Assembly: GCA_964469565.1 (NCBI GenBank) | Contig: CAYXZD010000002.1 | Span: 62,001-126,000 of the forward strand | From: GCA-2720975 sp964469565 | Lineage (GTDB): Bacteria; Planctomycetota; UBA1135; GCA-002686595 | Direction: 5' to 3' | DNA: 64,000 nt | In this document: piece after piece, positions 1-8,997 of the stretch | Layout of the letters: every line of letters begins with the position of its first letter | Position numbering within the stretch: position 1 is the stretch's first letter | Notes under the pieces: generated by a model | The model's database searches: none | The model's input: the letters and a program-made list of their open reading frames with translations, nothing else | Told to the model about the DNA's origin: nothing | Made by a program: the position numbers and the translations under genes

Positions 1-818
1 ACCAGCAGTCGGGCCACCACATCGTCAAGGTCACTGCCCTCATCAATAATGCAGGCCGCGTTGCCTCCCAGTTCGAGTTGAACCCGCTTTTTCCCCGCCC
101 GCGCCTTGAGCCCCCATCCCACGCCATGGGAACCGGTGAACGAGAGGAGCTTGAGACGCTCATCCTCTACGAGGGGATCCGATTCACTGACTGGACATGG
201 CAGAATTGAAAAACTGCCCTCAGGCAGGTCGAGCTCTGCCAAGACTTCGCCAATGATGAGTGCACTCAAGGGAGTGGCGCTAGCCGGCTTGAGGACGAAT
301 GGATTCCCCACCGCAAGGGCTGGGGCAACCTTGTGGGCCACCAGATTGAGCGGAAAGTTCCAGGGGGTGATGAAAGCACAGGGACCGATGGGAACGCGCT
401 TCCAAATCCCACGGTAGGAACGAGCCGCAGGAATAAGGTCGAGGGGCACCACCTCACCGCCGATGCGTGTGGCTTCCTCAGAGGCCACCCGAAAGGTCTC
501 AATGAGCCGCCCGACTTCCCCACGGGCGGCGCTGATGGGCTTGCCCGCCTCCAAGCAAAGGACCTGGGCCAATTCGTCGGCACGTTGCTCGAACCGCTGA
601 ACACAATGACGGAGGTTCGCCGCTCGCTCACAGGCTGCGAGGGCACGCAGGGGCTCAACAGCGGCTTCAGCCTCTCCGATCGCAGCGAGGAGAGTGGCTC
701 GGTCAGCGAGGGCGATCGACGTGATGGGCTGGCCGGTGAATTTACCTCGGACCTCAGCGGGGTCGCCGGCAGCACACGGTCGACCAGCCAACCAGTAGGG
801 ATAGTGTTCCTTGAGCAT
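1..818 (-). CDS. aldehyde dehydrogenase family protein, C-terminus beyond window
   Basis: Reading the minus strand from an ATG at 818 gives about 272 residues that run off the window start with no stop. The NAD-binding and substrate region motifs of the ALDH superfamily are visible: a PWNFPLNL stretch, a FVLKPA stretch, FTGS for the Rossmann-like loop, and the LELGG motif holding the general-base glutamate. The catalytic cysteine would lie beyond the window. Family knowledge: NAD(P)-dependent oxidation of aldehydes to acids. The frame is open upstream of 818 too, but the ATG at 816-818 precedes the first conserved-looking sequence and leaves 35 bases to the divergent methyltransferase gene. 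Substrate cannot be told from this fragment. Confidence 0.88.
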   Translation of the reverse strand, partial: MLKEHYPYWLAGRPCAAGDPAEVRGKFTGQPITSIALADRATLLAAIGEAEAAVEPLRALAACERAANLRHCVQRFEQRADELAQVLCLEAGKPISAARGEVGRLIETFRVASEEATRIGGEVVPLDLIPAARSYRGIWKRVPIGPCAFITPWNFPLNLVAHKVAPALAVGNPFVLKPASATPLSALIIGEVLAELDLPEGSFSILPCPVSESDPLVEDERLKLLSFTGSHGVGWGLKARAGKKRVQLELGGNAACIIDEGSDLDDVVARLL

Positions 819-853
819 GGGCAGCAAGGGTACAGCTTCGTACCGTAGACGTG

Positions 854-1525
854 ATGGGCCAATCCACACGACAACCCCAGCGGGTGAGCGCCACCTGGCA
901 AGCCGATCAGGCAGGGGAACATTACGTCGGAGCGCGGTGGAGCAGCCGCCGGCGGAAGCAGCACGACCCGCGGCTCGTGACCCGGGCCCTGGCACCCCTG
1001 CGCTCCCAGATCGCGGACACCCCCCTGCTCGACGCGCCCTGCGGGGCTGGGCGGCTGCAAGCCTGCCTGGTCGCACTTGGAGGCCGGTATGTGGGCCTCG
1101 ACATTTCCGAGGGAATGCTCGCTGCTGGACCCAAGAGAGAGGTCATCCATGGATCTGCCTGGTCCCTGCCCTTTGCAGACCAGAGCTTTGGAGCGGTGGT
1201 CTGCTGTCGGTTATTCCATCACCTAAGCGACGACTCGCAAAGAGCTTCCCTCATGACTGAACTCATGCGAGTCAGTTCAGGCCCTGTCCTCATGTCCTTT
1301 TGGGATGCAGGCTCGTGGCATGCATGGCGCCGACGGAACAACCTCCGCCGGGCCCGGCACCCTGACAGCCGCCAGGCCATTTCGAGGGGCCACCTGCTCG
1401 AGCTCGTCCAGCAATGCGGAGGCCGGCCCCTATCGATACATGCCAGCTTCCGATTCGTCTCTCAGCAGACATTCTTGCTCTGGGAGCGTGCGCCCGAGCG
1501 CACTGCATCCAACGACAGCGCATAG
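854..1525 (+). CDS. class I SAM-dependent methyltransferase
   Basis: A 223-aa protein from an ATG at 854 (a GTG lies directly before it at 851). Motif I of class I methyltransferases appears as DAPCGAGR around residues 60-67, followed by YVGLDIS (acidic residue binding the ribose of S-adenosylmethionine) and a LPFADQSFGAVVCC motif typical of the Methyltransf_11 group. It is followed after one base by the LPS-kinase-like gene, so the two are probably co-transcribed. That context suggests modification of an envelope component, but the substrate is unknown. Confidence 0.8.
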   Translation: MGQSTRQPQRVSATWQADQAGEHYVGARWSSRRRKQHDPRLVTRALAPLRSQIADTPLLDAPCGAGRLQACLVALGGRYVGLDISEGMLAAGPKREVIHGSAWSLPFADQSFGAVVCCRLFHHLSDDSQRASLMTELMRVSSGPVLMSFWDAGSWHAWRRRNNLRRARHPDSRQAISRGHLLELVQQCGGRPLSIHASFRFVSQQTFLLWERAPERTASNDSA

Positions 1526-1526
1526 C

Positions 1527-2474
1527 ATGACCCGACCCTTCCCCATCCCCAAGCCCAGCACCGTACAGGGCACAAGTCTGAGCACACTCAGTCAATCGAA
1601 CTTGGCCGCCGCTGACGAGCTTCACTCGGGGAATGTCGATGTCAGTGCCCGTGTGTTTGACTGCCCCCAAGGGAGGATGCAAATCCATGGCTGGGTCGCC
1701 GGCAGCCTTGCAGAAGCGCACCAACTTGGACTGCGCCTCATGCAACGTGAAGCTCCCACAGGCGAAATGCTCACTTTCGCCGGGGCCAACTGTTATGCCA
1801 AGGCTAGCTTCCTCGTGGGAAAGACACGTTGGCGGCACGGCCTACGGCAGGGGCTCCTGCGCAACCGAACACCGCGTGTGCAGGAGTACTTCAATTTGTG
1901 CTGGCTCCACAATCGACACTTTCAAGTGCCCCTGCCCCTCGTGGGTGGTGCCGTCCACAAGAGAGGCTTGCCTGTCTTTCAGTTCTTGATCACACGTGCA
2001 ATCGAGGAGAGCATCACTTTGGAGAGTGCACTCGAAGGCACGAGTGGGCAGAATCGCACAGCCCTGCTGGAAGAACTTGCGAGCGAGGTAGGCCGTATGC
2101 ACGCCCTCGCCTTTGTCCACCATGACCTCTTTGCGCGCAATGTTCTCGTCGGTCCCCCAGATTGGCCGCGGCGCATAGTGTTCATTGACACTTGGGCGGG
2201 CGGAGATTGCGTCCATTTTCGCAGTCCGGCCTACGACCTCGCTTGCTGGCTCTTGGACACAAGCCACACTCTGCAGCCCGCAGAGCGCGGGCAATTCCTA
2301 GCGACTTATCGCAAGGCCCGGATCGCCCAGGGAAAGCCACAGCCGCGGGGCGAGGCCCGAAAGATTGCCGGCCACTATTTCAGACTCCTCCAACGGCTGG
2401 ATCAGCAACCCCAGCGATTGCGAGGGGCCCCGAGGCCGCTAGAGTGGGCGCAATTGGGAGATATGGCTCTGTAG
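1527..2474 (+). CDS. Kdo/lipopolysaccharide kinase-like protein (WaaP/InaA type)
   Basis: A 315-aa protein. The frame is open further upstream, but the ATG at 1527 lies one base after the methyltransferase stop and is the sensible start. It has a small protein-kinase fold signature: HHDLFARNVLV is the catalytic-loop motif (Asp as base, Asn as Mg ligand) and VFIDTW stands for the DFG-like metal-binding motif. This arrangement with H-D-L-x-x-x-N is that of the LPS/Kdo kinase group, which phosphorylates the inner core of lipopolysaccharide on the cytoplasmic face. Function on LPS is inferred from the family. Confidence 0.75.
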   Translation: MTRPFPIPKPSTVQGTSLSTLSQSNLAAADELHSGNVDVSARVFDCPQGRMQIHGWVAGSLAEAHQLGLRLMQREAPTGEMLTFAGANCYAKASFLVGKTRWRHGLRQGLLRNRTPRVQEYFNLCWLHNRHFQVPLPLVGGAVHKRGLPVFQFLITRAIEESITLESALEGTSGQNRTALLEELASEVGRMHALAFVHHDLFARNVLVGPPDWPRRIVFIDTWAGGDCVHFRSPAYDLACWLLDTSHTLQPAERGQFLATYRKARIAQGKPQPRGEARKIAGHYFRLLQRLDQQPQRLRGAPRPLEWAQLGDMAL

Positions 2475-2524
2475 AGCCCCTTAGGAGGGGACAACGCGAT
2501 CCCACACAAGCCTTGCATGGGTCT

Positions 2525-2555
2525 GGGTACCCCGTTTTGGGGGGGAGCTGTACCC
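2525..2555 (+). terminator. intergenic stem-loop after the LPS-kinase-like gene
   Basis: GGGTAC (2525-2530) pairs perfectly with GTACCC (2550-2555) and encloses a second inverted repeat, CCCC-gtttt-GGGG. It sits 50 bases after the stop at 2474 and 130 bases before the next start. There is no T-run after it, so a factor-dependent terminator or an RNA-stabilising hairpin are both possible. Confidence 0.4.
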
Positions 2556-2686
2556 TCGACGACACGTGACGGCCAATTCCACCCGGGTTTCATAATTCGA
2601 GGCCCCAGATGAATACCTGCTCGACCCAACCGTAGGACCTAGCTAGCCCTTTCAATCCTTCCACACTCTCCCACCAGCCTCATCCC

Positions 2687-4441
2687 ATGACACTCCTATC
2701 CACCCTCGTTCTTAGTGCTGTTCCTGCACTCCCACTTGAAGATCAAGAGCTCCTCACGCTCTATGTGGGCAACTGCGATAGTCACCTCACCCACGAAAAG
2801 GACGCAGGATTGCGTGAGGCCCTTCACATGATCCAGGCCCGCATCGGCGAGTTGCCCGACGAGGTTCCTGATTTCCCAACCCTCAGCCCGGAAATCATAA
2901 CCCTGATCAGTGACCTCATGAGCGGGAGCAAGACCCTGCGGATCGGATCCAGCGATGACCCCCATTCAGGGTTTCCAGTGTTCGCCCAGATTGATATCAC
3001 CGAGGGAGACGAGGCCAGCGCCCATCGCTTAGCCGAAACACTATCAGGCATCGGCAGATTGATTGGAATCCCCCTAGGCGATGCCAGAGAAGACGGATTG
3101 CTCCCCGTACAAGTCCCCGCGCCCGTGGATGTCGCATTTGGATCCAGGGGATCAAGCGTTCTATTGTCAGTCGGCAAGACTCTCGATGAAGGTCTTGACC
3201 TCCGCCACACCGGCCTGCCCACCGAGATCACCCCCTCCCTGGTCTTCAAAGCTGATATCAGTTCGATGTTAGAACTGGCACTGAAACTGGCCTCCGAAGC
3301 TGGCGAGGACACAACTGGATTGGTGGAGATCATCGAGACCATCGGCCCGATGAAAATGGTTTTTGCAAGCGGCTCAGATGACTCGCGGTCCTACTCGATT
3401 TTCAAAATGGTGGACCATGACAAGTACACGCGCAGCTTAGGGCTCAGTGCGAATCGCATGCTCACTCGCGATGACGTGAACGTAGTCCCCGCAAGCGCTA
3501 TGTTTGCGAGTGTGTCGAGCATCAATGTTCAAGGCCTGTTCGACTACTTCATCGACCAAGTTCAGGCCGAATTCGCCCAAGAGGGGATCGATGATCCCGT
3601 GGGGCTGCTGGCCGCAATGACAGGATTCCACCTCCAAGACGACTTGATTTCCCACCTGGGCGATGTGAGCGGTCTCTACACGTCCGATCTCACTGGGGGG
3701 GGTGGCCTGTTATCGGGGGTGCTCTTTGTCGAGCTCACCAACCCCGGAGGCATGCTCAGCACCCTCGAACGCCTAGAGGACATTATAAATGGCCTTGGCG
3801 CAGCCGCGGGGCAAGGTTACGTGCGCACTCGTGACTGGAGTCGCCATGGAACGGACTACACCACCCTCGTGTTTCCTGGCCTTCCTGTTCCGATCGAGCC
3901 CACCTTTGCCGTGTCAGGCAATCACCTGTTCATCGGCCTTTCACCCTCGGCTGCCGTGGGTGCCGTGAGGTCGGCGAACTCCCCGGGTGGCTTGACGGAC
4001 AACCCCCGCTTTGCGCAGAACCTGCCGCACCCTATCGAGGAGACTTTCTCCATTTCGTTTGCGGATACGCCTCGGCTGCTGAAGGACGGGTACGGGTTCA
4101 TGACGCTGCTCTGTTCAGCCCTCACCAACGCCACACGCTCACGCGAGGACCTAGGGCGGGATGCAGGCATGATCCTGCCTTTGTTCCCCGACCTTGCACG
4201 TGGAGCCCAACCCTCGGTTTGGTGCACTTACACCAGCGGGGATGACGTCGTCAGCATGAACTATGCCGATCCTTCCGTCTTGGTGAACCTCACTGCCCTG
4301 AGTGGATTCGTACTCTCAACCCCCGCCCTGGCCGTATTGCCAGCCGCCGTGTTCATGGGGGTCAAGGAAAGCCAAAGCCGCAGGCAAATGTCCCTGAGGT
4401 CCATGGTGAATGATGCACCGTCAGCCACGATTGAGTTCTAG
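2687..4441 (+). CDS. secreted/membrane-anchored protein of unknown function
   Basis: A 584-aa protein starting with a short hydrophobic segment (TLLSTLVLSAVPALP) that resembles a signal peptide, ending in a second hydrophobic stretch (STPALAVLPAAVFMG) followed by basic residues, as in a C-terminal membrane anchor. The body contains repeated blocks in which a value is tested against extremes (for example FAVSGNHLFIGLSPSAA), reminiscent of the DUF3352-type proteins common in planctomycetes, but the match is only by general look. No catalytic motif was recognised. It stands alone between terminator-like hairpins. Confidence 0.6.
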   Translation: MTLLSTLVLSAVPALPLEDQELLTLYVGNCDSHLTHEKDAGLREALHMIQARIGELPDEVPDFPTLSPEIITLISDLMSGSKTLRIGSSDDPHSGFPVFAQIDITEGDEASAHRLAETLSGIGRLIGIPLGDAREDGLLPVQVPAPVDVAFGSRGSSVLLSVGKTLDEGLDLRHTGLPTEITPSLVFKADISSMLELALKLASEAGEDTTGLVEIIETIGPMKMVFASGSDDSRSYSIFKMVDHDKYTRSLGLSANRMLTRDDVNVVPASAMFASVSSINVQGLFDYFIDQVQAEFAQEGIDDPVGLLAAMTGFHLQDDLISHLGDVSGLYTSDLTGGGGLLSGVLFVELTNPGGMLSTLERLEDIINGLGAAAGQGYVRTRDWSRHGTDYTTLVFPGLPVPIEPTFAVSGNHLFIGLSPSAAVGAVRSANSPGGLTDNPRFAQNLPHPIEETFSISFADTPRLLKDGYGFMTLLCSALTNATRSREDLGRDAGMILPLFPDLARGAQPSVWCTYTSGDDVVSMNYADPSVLVNLTALSGFVLSTPALAVLPAAVFMGVKESQSRRQMSLRSMVNDAPSATIEF

Positions 4442-4460
4442 GGCTTAGCTCGAACCCCGT

Positions 4461-4488
4461 CCCCCGCCCGCGATTGAGTGGGCGGGGG
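4461..4488 (+). terminator. GC-rich hairpin, first of a tandem pair
   Basis: CCCCCGCCC (4461-4469) and GGGCGGGGG (4480-4488) form a perfect 9-bp stem with a 10-base loop, 20 bases after the stop of the preceding gene. Only TT follows, so it is terminator-like rather than a canonical intrinsic terminator. Confidence 0.55.
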
Positions 4489-4498
4489 TTAGCAGCCA

Positions 4499-4534
4499 AC
4501 TGCCCAGCATCGCGACAAGCGGCTGCTGGGCAGT
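4499..4534 (+). terminator. GC-rich hairpin, second of a tandem pair
   Basis: ACTGCCCAGCA (4499-4509) and TGCTGGGCAGT (4524-4534) are perfect reverse complements (11-bp stem, 14-base loop). Together with the hairpin just upstream it makes a strong transcript end between the secreted unknown gene and the zinc-ribbon gene. Confidence 0.5.
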
Positions 4535-4607
4535 CGTCTGTCGAGAGGGTCCCGCTTGCCTGAAGCGTCTTCCCTACATTGCCCCCACGCACTAGACTCT
4601 GAGAACG

Positions 4608-4856
4608 ATGCCCGTCTACGAGTATTCCTGTGGAAAGTGCAAGCACGAGTTTGAAGAGCTCATCTTGGGCTCGGAACAGCCAGAATGCCCCAAGTGCGGG
4701 AGCGAGAAACTGAGCAAGCTGGTTTCTAGCTTTGATGTCAGTGATTCGAGGCGGGACTACACTCCTCCTTGTGCTGGCATGAACCCCAATCCGTCCCCCG
4801 AGGACTGCGGGTCCTGCGGTGCTCAAGGCGGCCCGGGCCCGTGCTCCATGAACTAG
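4608..4856 (+). CDS. FmdB-family zinc ribbon protein
   Basis: An 82-aa protein opening with the family signature MPVYEYSC. Two CxxC pairs (C8/C11 in SCGKC and a second in CPKCG) form the zinc ribbon; the tail carries three further cysteines (SCGAQGG...CSMN). FmdB-like proteins are small putative regulators whose biochemical role is not settled. It ends 26 bases before the start of the arylsulfotransferase-like lipoprotein gene. Confidence 0.85.
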   Translation: MPVYEYSCGKCKHEFEELILGSEQPECPKCGSEKLSKLVSSFDVSDSRRDYTPPCAGMNPNPSPEDCGSCGAQGGPGPCSMN

Positions 4857-4882
4857 ACAGACGCCGAACGCCCGTAGCGAGC

Positions 4883-6091
4883 ATGGAAACTGCCGCGAGT
4901 ACAGTCCCTAGGGTGCGTTGCATCGGCCTGCTAGCACTCCTGATCGTGCCGTGCGTTTTCGCCTGTTCGCAAGAACCTGCTGCAGAAGTCCACCCCCTTC
5001 CAGCGACGACCTCGCCCCAGGATTTTCAAGCCCTCGGCTACGGGGGTTGGACCGAGCCCGTAGAAGCACACTCTCAGCCCCCTCGGGGAGTCACCCTGCA
5101 CTTGGAGAGCGAAGCCCATCCCGGCGTCAACCTCTTCAGTGATGAACAGAGCACCTGTTTCGCCGTCGACATGAACGGTGAGATACTGCACACCTGGCAT
5201 GTACCCATCCACGACCAGGTTGAGTGTTTCGAACTCCTTGACGACGGTTCGATCCTGGCCCTCTCGGTCGATCAAGGGCTCACGCACCTCTCCCGCGATT
5301 CAAAAGTACTCTGGCAGGTGCCCATGGCTTGCCACCACGACTTAGCCCTACTGCCCGATGGCACATGGCTCGTACCCTCCCACCGCGAGGTTGAGCATGC
5401 AGGACGCACCGTACGCTTCGATGAAATCGTTCATCTCGATGCAGAAGGCCAGGAGCTAGAGCGCTGGGATAGCTTCGAGCATAAGACCCAGCTCGACCCA
5501 CTTCACAAGGTCCATGCTCTGGACTCCCCAGGGAGCGAAGCTTCCGACACGGTGTACGACTACTACCACCTCAATGCCATCGAAGTCTTGATGGCAGATG
5601 CACCAGGTCTGAGCAGTAGTGGTCTCGCAGCGGGGACGCGTTTGCTTTGCCTTCGAAATGTGGATCTGATCGTCGCCCTCGACCCAATCACACTCCTGCC
5701 TACCTGGTCTGCGGGAACGGAGTTCCTTCAGCGTCCCCACTGCCCCACCCTCACCCCCGAGGGCACCCTCCTCGTGTTTGACAATGGGCCCAAGCGCGGC
5801 TCCTCGCGCCTTTTGGAAATCGATGTTCAGACCCGCCAGCCCGTGTGGTCTTGGCAGGCCGATCCCCCTGAAGCCTTCTTCAGCGCCGTACGAGGATCCT
5901 GCCAGCGGCTCCCCAACGGCAACACCCTGGTCACAGAATCTGAGCGAGGCCGGGTGTTTGAACTCTCCCGGCGCGGACGCCTCGTGTGGGAGTTTTGGAA
6001 TCCTTTCCTGCGTGACGGAAAACGTAAACGCGTCTACCGCATGCAACGGGTGAATCACGAACAGACTACAGGTTGGCTGCCCAACCGGTGA
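4883..6091 (+). CDS. arylsulfotransferase-like (ASST) beta-propeller lipoprotein
   Basis: A 402-aa protein from ATG 4883; the open frame begins earlier inside the zinc-ribbon gene, but this ATG is followed directly by a signal peptide with lipobox-like VFAC. The rest shows repeated beta-propeller blades of the arylsulfotransferase (ASST) type: GEILHTWHV, HHDLALLPDGTWLVPSH, LDPITLLPTWSAG, LPNGNTLVTESERGRVFE. Conserved histidines around the HHD motif match the family's central pocket. Family knowledge: PAPS-independent sulfate transfer between phenolic compounds in the periplasm, though many members are uncharacterised. An envelope location is inferred from the lipobox. Confidence 0.7.
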   Translation: METAASTVPRVRCIGLLALLIVPCVFACSQEPAAEVHPLPATTSPQDFQALGYGGWTEPVEAHSQPPRGVTLHLESEAHPGVNLFSDEQSTCFAVDMNGEILHTWHVPIHDQVECFELLDDGSILALSVDQGLTHLSRDSKVLWQVPMACHHDLALLPDGTWLVPSHREVEHAGRTVRFDEIVHLDAEGQELERWDSFEHKTQLDPLHKVHALDSPGSEASDTVYDYYHLNAIEVLMADAPGLSSSGLAAGTRLLCLRNVDLIVALDPITLLPTWSAGTEFLQRPHCPTLTPEGTLLVFDNGPKRGSSRLLEIDVQTRQPVWSWQADPPEAFFSAVRGSCQRLPNGNTLVTESERGRVFELSRRGRLVWEFWNPFLRDGKRKRVYRMQRVNHEQTTGWLPNR

Positions 6092-6124
6092 GATTCGCCG
6101 GACAAGCCGTTAGACTCTGCGGCC

Positions 6125-6799
6125 ATGCAAGCCTACAAGCGCGAGTTCATTGAGTTCATGGTGGCCTCGGAGGTCCTGACCTTCGGGGACTTCGTCACAA
6201 AGAGCGGTCGTAAGACCCCCTACTTCGTCAACACAGGCCGCTACCGCACAGGATCCCAAGTGGCTCAATTGGGACGGTTTTACGCCGCAGCCATCTGCGC
6301 AGGACTGGAGGAAGGATCCGTCGACGTCCTGTTTGGGCCGGCCTACAAGGGCATCCCCCTCGCGGTCACCACAGCCATCGCGCTGGAACAGGACCACAAC
6401 CGCAACCTGGCTTTCTGCTTCAATCGCAAAGAGGCCAAGGACCACGGCGAGGGCGGCTCGCTTGTGGGCCATTTACCGGCCGATGGAGAGCGTGTGCTCA
6501 TCGTCGAGGATGTCACAACGGCGGGGACCTCCATCCGTGAGACCGTGCCCGTTCTTCGCGCCCAGGCAAACGTCGAACTCGCTGGCCTGATTGTCTCAGT
6601 GGATCGCCAGGAAAGGGGCCCCGGCGGCGGCTCAGCCCTCGCCGAGGTCGGCGCCGAGTTTTCGATGCCCACCTTGTCGATCGTAACCCTCGACGAGATC
6701 GTCGAGCACCTCACTGGGCGTGAACTCAACGGCCGACTCGTCCTCACGCCCGAGATTCTCACGCTCATCGACGCATACCGTAACGAGTACGGCGCCTAG
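6125..6799 (+). CDS. pyrE: orotate phosphoribosyltransferase
   Basis: A 224-aa protein, the usual length. The PRPP-binding motif VLIVEDVTTAGTS lies at residues 124-136, preceded by the flexible-loop region FNRKEAKDHGEGG and the N-terminal SGRKTPYFVNTG segment typical of PyrE. It makes orotidine 5'-phosphate from orotate and PRPP in pyrimidine synthesis in the cytoplasm. It is not in a cluster with other pyr genes. The C-terminus faces the convergent hutU stop 23 bases away. Confidence 0.95.
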   Translation: MQAYKREFIEFMVASEVLTFGDFVTKSGRKTPYFVNTGRYRTGSQVAQLGRFYAAAICAGLEEGSVDVLFGPAYKGIPLAVTTAIALEQDHNRNLAFCFNRKEAKDHGEGGSLVGHLPADGERVLIVEDVTTAGTSIRETVPVLRAQANVELAGLIVSVDRQERGPGGGSALAEVGAEFSMPTLSIVTLDEIVEHLTGRELNGRLVLTPEILTLIDAYRNEYGA

Positions 6800-6822
6800 C
6801 CTGCTTCATCCCGGCGGTCAGA

Positions 6823-8523
6823 CTAATCCGCCATCGGCAGATCAACTCCGCGTTCACGGGCACAATCGATCGCTTCGGAGTAGCCCGCATCGGCGTGGCG
6901 CATGACGCCCGTTCCTGGATCGTTCGTGAGCACCCGGTCGAGGGCCTGATCGGCTTCGGGAGTACCATCCGCTACGGTGACCTGACCCGAGTGCAGACTG
7001 TAGCCCATGCCCACCCCGCCGCCGTGGTGAAACGAAACCCACGAGGCGCCACCAGCCACGTTCAACATGCAGTTGAGCAGGGGCCAATCCGCCACAGCAT
7101 CCGTACCGTCGCGCATACCCTCAGTTTCGCGGTTGGGCGAGGCCACAGACCCGCAATCAAGGTGATCACGCCCGATCACGATGGGCGCACTGATTTCGCC
7201 GCTAGCGACCGCATCATTGAATGCCTTGCCCGCCCGGGCACGTTCGCCGTACCCCAACCAACAGATCCGTGAAGGGAGCCCTTGGAAGGCGATGCGCTCG
7301 CCTGCCAAGCGAATCCAACGCGCAAGCGCTTCGTCCTCAGGGAACAGGTCCAAGATAATACGATCCGTGACGGCAATGTCTGCCGGATCCCCTGAGAGCG
7401 CCACCCATCGGAAGGGTCCCTTCCCTTCGCAGAATAGGGGTCGAATGTATTTCGGCACGAAACCCTCAAAGTCAAACGCGTTTTCTAGGCCCGCTTCCTT
7501 GGCGTAGCCACGCAGATTGTTTCCATAGTCGAATGTGTCCGCCCCACGTTCTTGCAGGGTGATCATTTGCGAACAATGCTCCTTCATGGTGCGGAACGAC
7601 TCGACCTGATACTGCTCGGGGTCCTGGTCACGAAGTACGAGGGCCTGGGCCAGATTCATGCCGTTGGGGACATAACCCGCGAGGGGGTCGTGAGCACTCG
7701 TCTGATCGGTGAGTACATCCGGGGTAATCTCCCTCTCGATCAAGCGGCCGAGCAAATCGGTCGCATTGCAAAGAACACCAATCGAGATTCCCTGACCGGC
7801 GCTCTGACGTTCCAGCGCACGATCAATCGCCTCATCAACATCAAGCACTTTTTCATCCACATAGCGAGTGCGGATGCGAAAGTCGATGCGGGATTCATCA
7901 ACGTCGGCCACGAGGCAGGTGCCGCCGTTCATGGTCGCCGCTAGGGGCTGAGCCCCGCCCATTCCGCCTAGGCCAGCGGTGACCACTAGGCGGCCCTTGA
8001 GAGTGCCGCCAAAGTGCTCCTTGGCCGCAGCAGCGAATGTCTCATAGGTGCCCTGCAGGATTCCTTGACTGCCGATATAGATCCAAGATCCAGCAGTCAT
8101 CTGCCCGTACATCATCTTGCCCGCCTCTTCGAGTTGGCGGAAGTGGTCCCAGTTCGCCCAATTGCCCACTAGGTTGGAGTTGGCAATCAGCACGCGGGGG
8201 GCTTGGGGCGTGGTGCGAAACACCCCCACCGGCTTGCCCGACTGCACGAGCAGGGTCTCATCCGCTTCTAGCCGATCAAGGGTCGCAATGATGGACTGGA
8301 AACACTCCCAGTTGCGCGCCGCCTTGCCGGTCCCGCCATAAACCACTAACTCTTCGGGGAGTTCGGCCACCTCGGGATCGAGGTTGTTCATGAGCATGCG
8401 TTTTGCTGCCTCGGCCGCCCAAGTTTTGGCGGTACGAGTCGCACCCCGCGGGGCGCGCTGGGGACCTGTGGAAATGGAACTGGGAGAGGGGCTCGTCACA
8501 GGCTTGGTGTCTAGAGAGGACAT
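6823..8523 (-). CDS. hutU: urocanate hydratase
   Basis: A 566-aa protein, normal for the family (about 550 plus a short N-terminal extension rich in Ser/Pro/Arg). Typical features include the LVVYGGTGKAARNW opening, GSQGILQGTYETF, GLGGMGGAQPLA (NAD-binding glycine-rich loop), the AHDPLAGY region, and HLDCGSVASPNRETEGM near the active-site cysteine/NAD pocket. It hydrates urocanate to imidazolone propionate in histidine catabolism. hutH lies 6 kb away on the same strand, with unrelated genes between; hutI and hutG are not in the window. Confidence 0.95.
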   Translation of the reverse strand: MSSLDTKPVTSPSPSSISTGPQRAPRGATRTAKTWAAEAAKRMLMNNLDPEVAELPEELVVYGGTGKAARNWECFQSIIATLDRLEADETLLVQSGKPVGVFRTTPQAPRVLIANSNLVGNWANWDHFRQLEEAGKMMYGQMTAGSWIYIGSQGILQGTYETFAAAAKEHFGGTLKGRLVVTAGLGGMGGAQPLAATMNGGTCLVADVDESRIDFRIRTRYVDEKVLDVDEAIDRALERQSAGQGISIGVLCNATDLLGRLIEREITPDVLTDQTSAHDPLAGYVPNGMNLAQALVLRDQDPEQYQVESFRTMKEHCSQMITLQERGADTFDYGNNLRGYAKEAGLENAFDFEGFVPKYIRPLFCEGKGPFRWVALSGDPADIAVTDRIILDLFPEDEALARWIRLAGERIAFQGLPSRICWLGYGERARAGKAFNDAVASGEISAPIVIGRDHLDCGSVASPNRETEGMRDGTDAVADWPLLNCMLNVAGGASWVSFHHGGGVGMGYSLHSGQVTVADGTPEADQALDRVLTNDPGTGVMRHADAGYSEAIDCARERGVDLPMAD

Positions 8524-8565
8524 GGGGATCGCAGGTTGGGGATCAAGTAGGGGCCGTCACCCATG

Positions 8566-8584
8566 GCTCCGCAAAAAGCGGAGC
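8566..8584 (-). terminator. 7-bp hairpin between clpS and hutU
   Basis: GCTCCGC and GCGGAGC are perfect reverse complements around an AAAAA loop (TTTTT on the transcribed minus strand). It follows the clpS stop and precedes the hutU start, so it probably separates the two minus-strand transcripts. Confidence 0.45.
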
Positions 8585-8602
8585 GAGGCTCAAGGCTAGC
8601 GG

Positions 8603-8977
8603 TTAGTCGTCGAGCTCTACGGAAAAGGAGAGCGGGAAGCCCCGGGTACGCGCCAGCCCCATGGCTCGAGTCGCACGTTTTTCCGCGAGGGTCTTAGGGT
8701 AGCAGCCGATGACTGCGGCCCCGGAGTGGTGAACGCGCCACATCAACTCTTCAGCCCGCCCCTGGGGAAGCCGAAAGACAGCGCGCAAGACCTCAACCAC
8801 AAACTCGCACGTTGTGTGTGGATCGTCGTGGCAGATGACCCGGTGCAGTGGCGCAACCTGAAACTTGGTCTTTCCAAGCTCGATCTGTTCGGGAGTAATG
8901 CAGGGGCCTGACATGGATGGAACGCTCGCCGGTCCATTATAGACAAACCCATTCGGGAAAGGAGGCTCAGCCGCCAT
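8603..8977 (-). CDS. clpS: ClpS-family ATP-dependent Clp protease adaptor
   Basis: A 124-aa protein from the ATG at 8977; the frame is open further upstream but would overlap the DUF1080 gene. The ClpS core is complete: LHRVICHDDPHT, CEFVVEVLRAVF, the MWRVHHSG motif and VIGCYPKTLAEKRA. Family knowledge: ClpS binds the N-domain of ClpA/ClpC and delivers N-degron substrates. The N-terminal 45 residues are an extension not seen in short family members; a start at a second Met (MSGPCITP) is also possible. It lies 20 bases downstream of the DUF1080 gene. Confidence 0.85.
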   Translation of the reverse strand: MAAEPPFPNGFVYNGPASVPSMSGPCITPEQIELGKTKFQVAPLHRVICHDDPHTTCEFVVEVLRAVFRLPQGRAEELMWRVHHSGAAVIGCYPKTLAEKRATRAMGLARTRGFPLSFSVELDD

Positions 8978-8997
8978 TGAGTACCTCGAATCGCCCC

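Noticed and set aside
266..1150. Long minus-strand frame of 294 aa
   Set aside because: Out of frame with the clear aldehyde dehydrogenase on the same strand and overlapping the methyltransferase gene; composition is Ser/Pro/Arg-rich without motifs.
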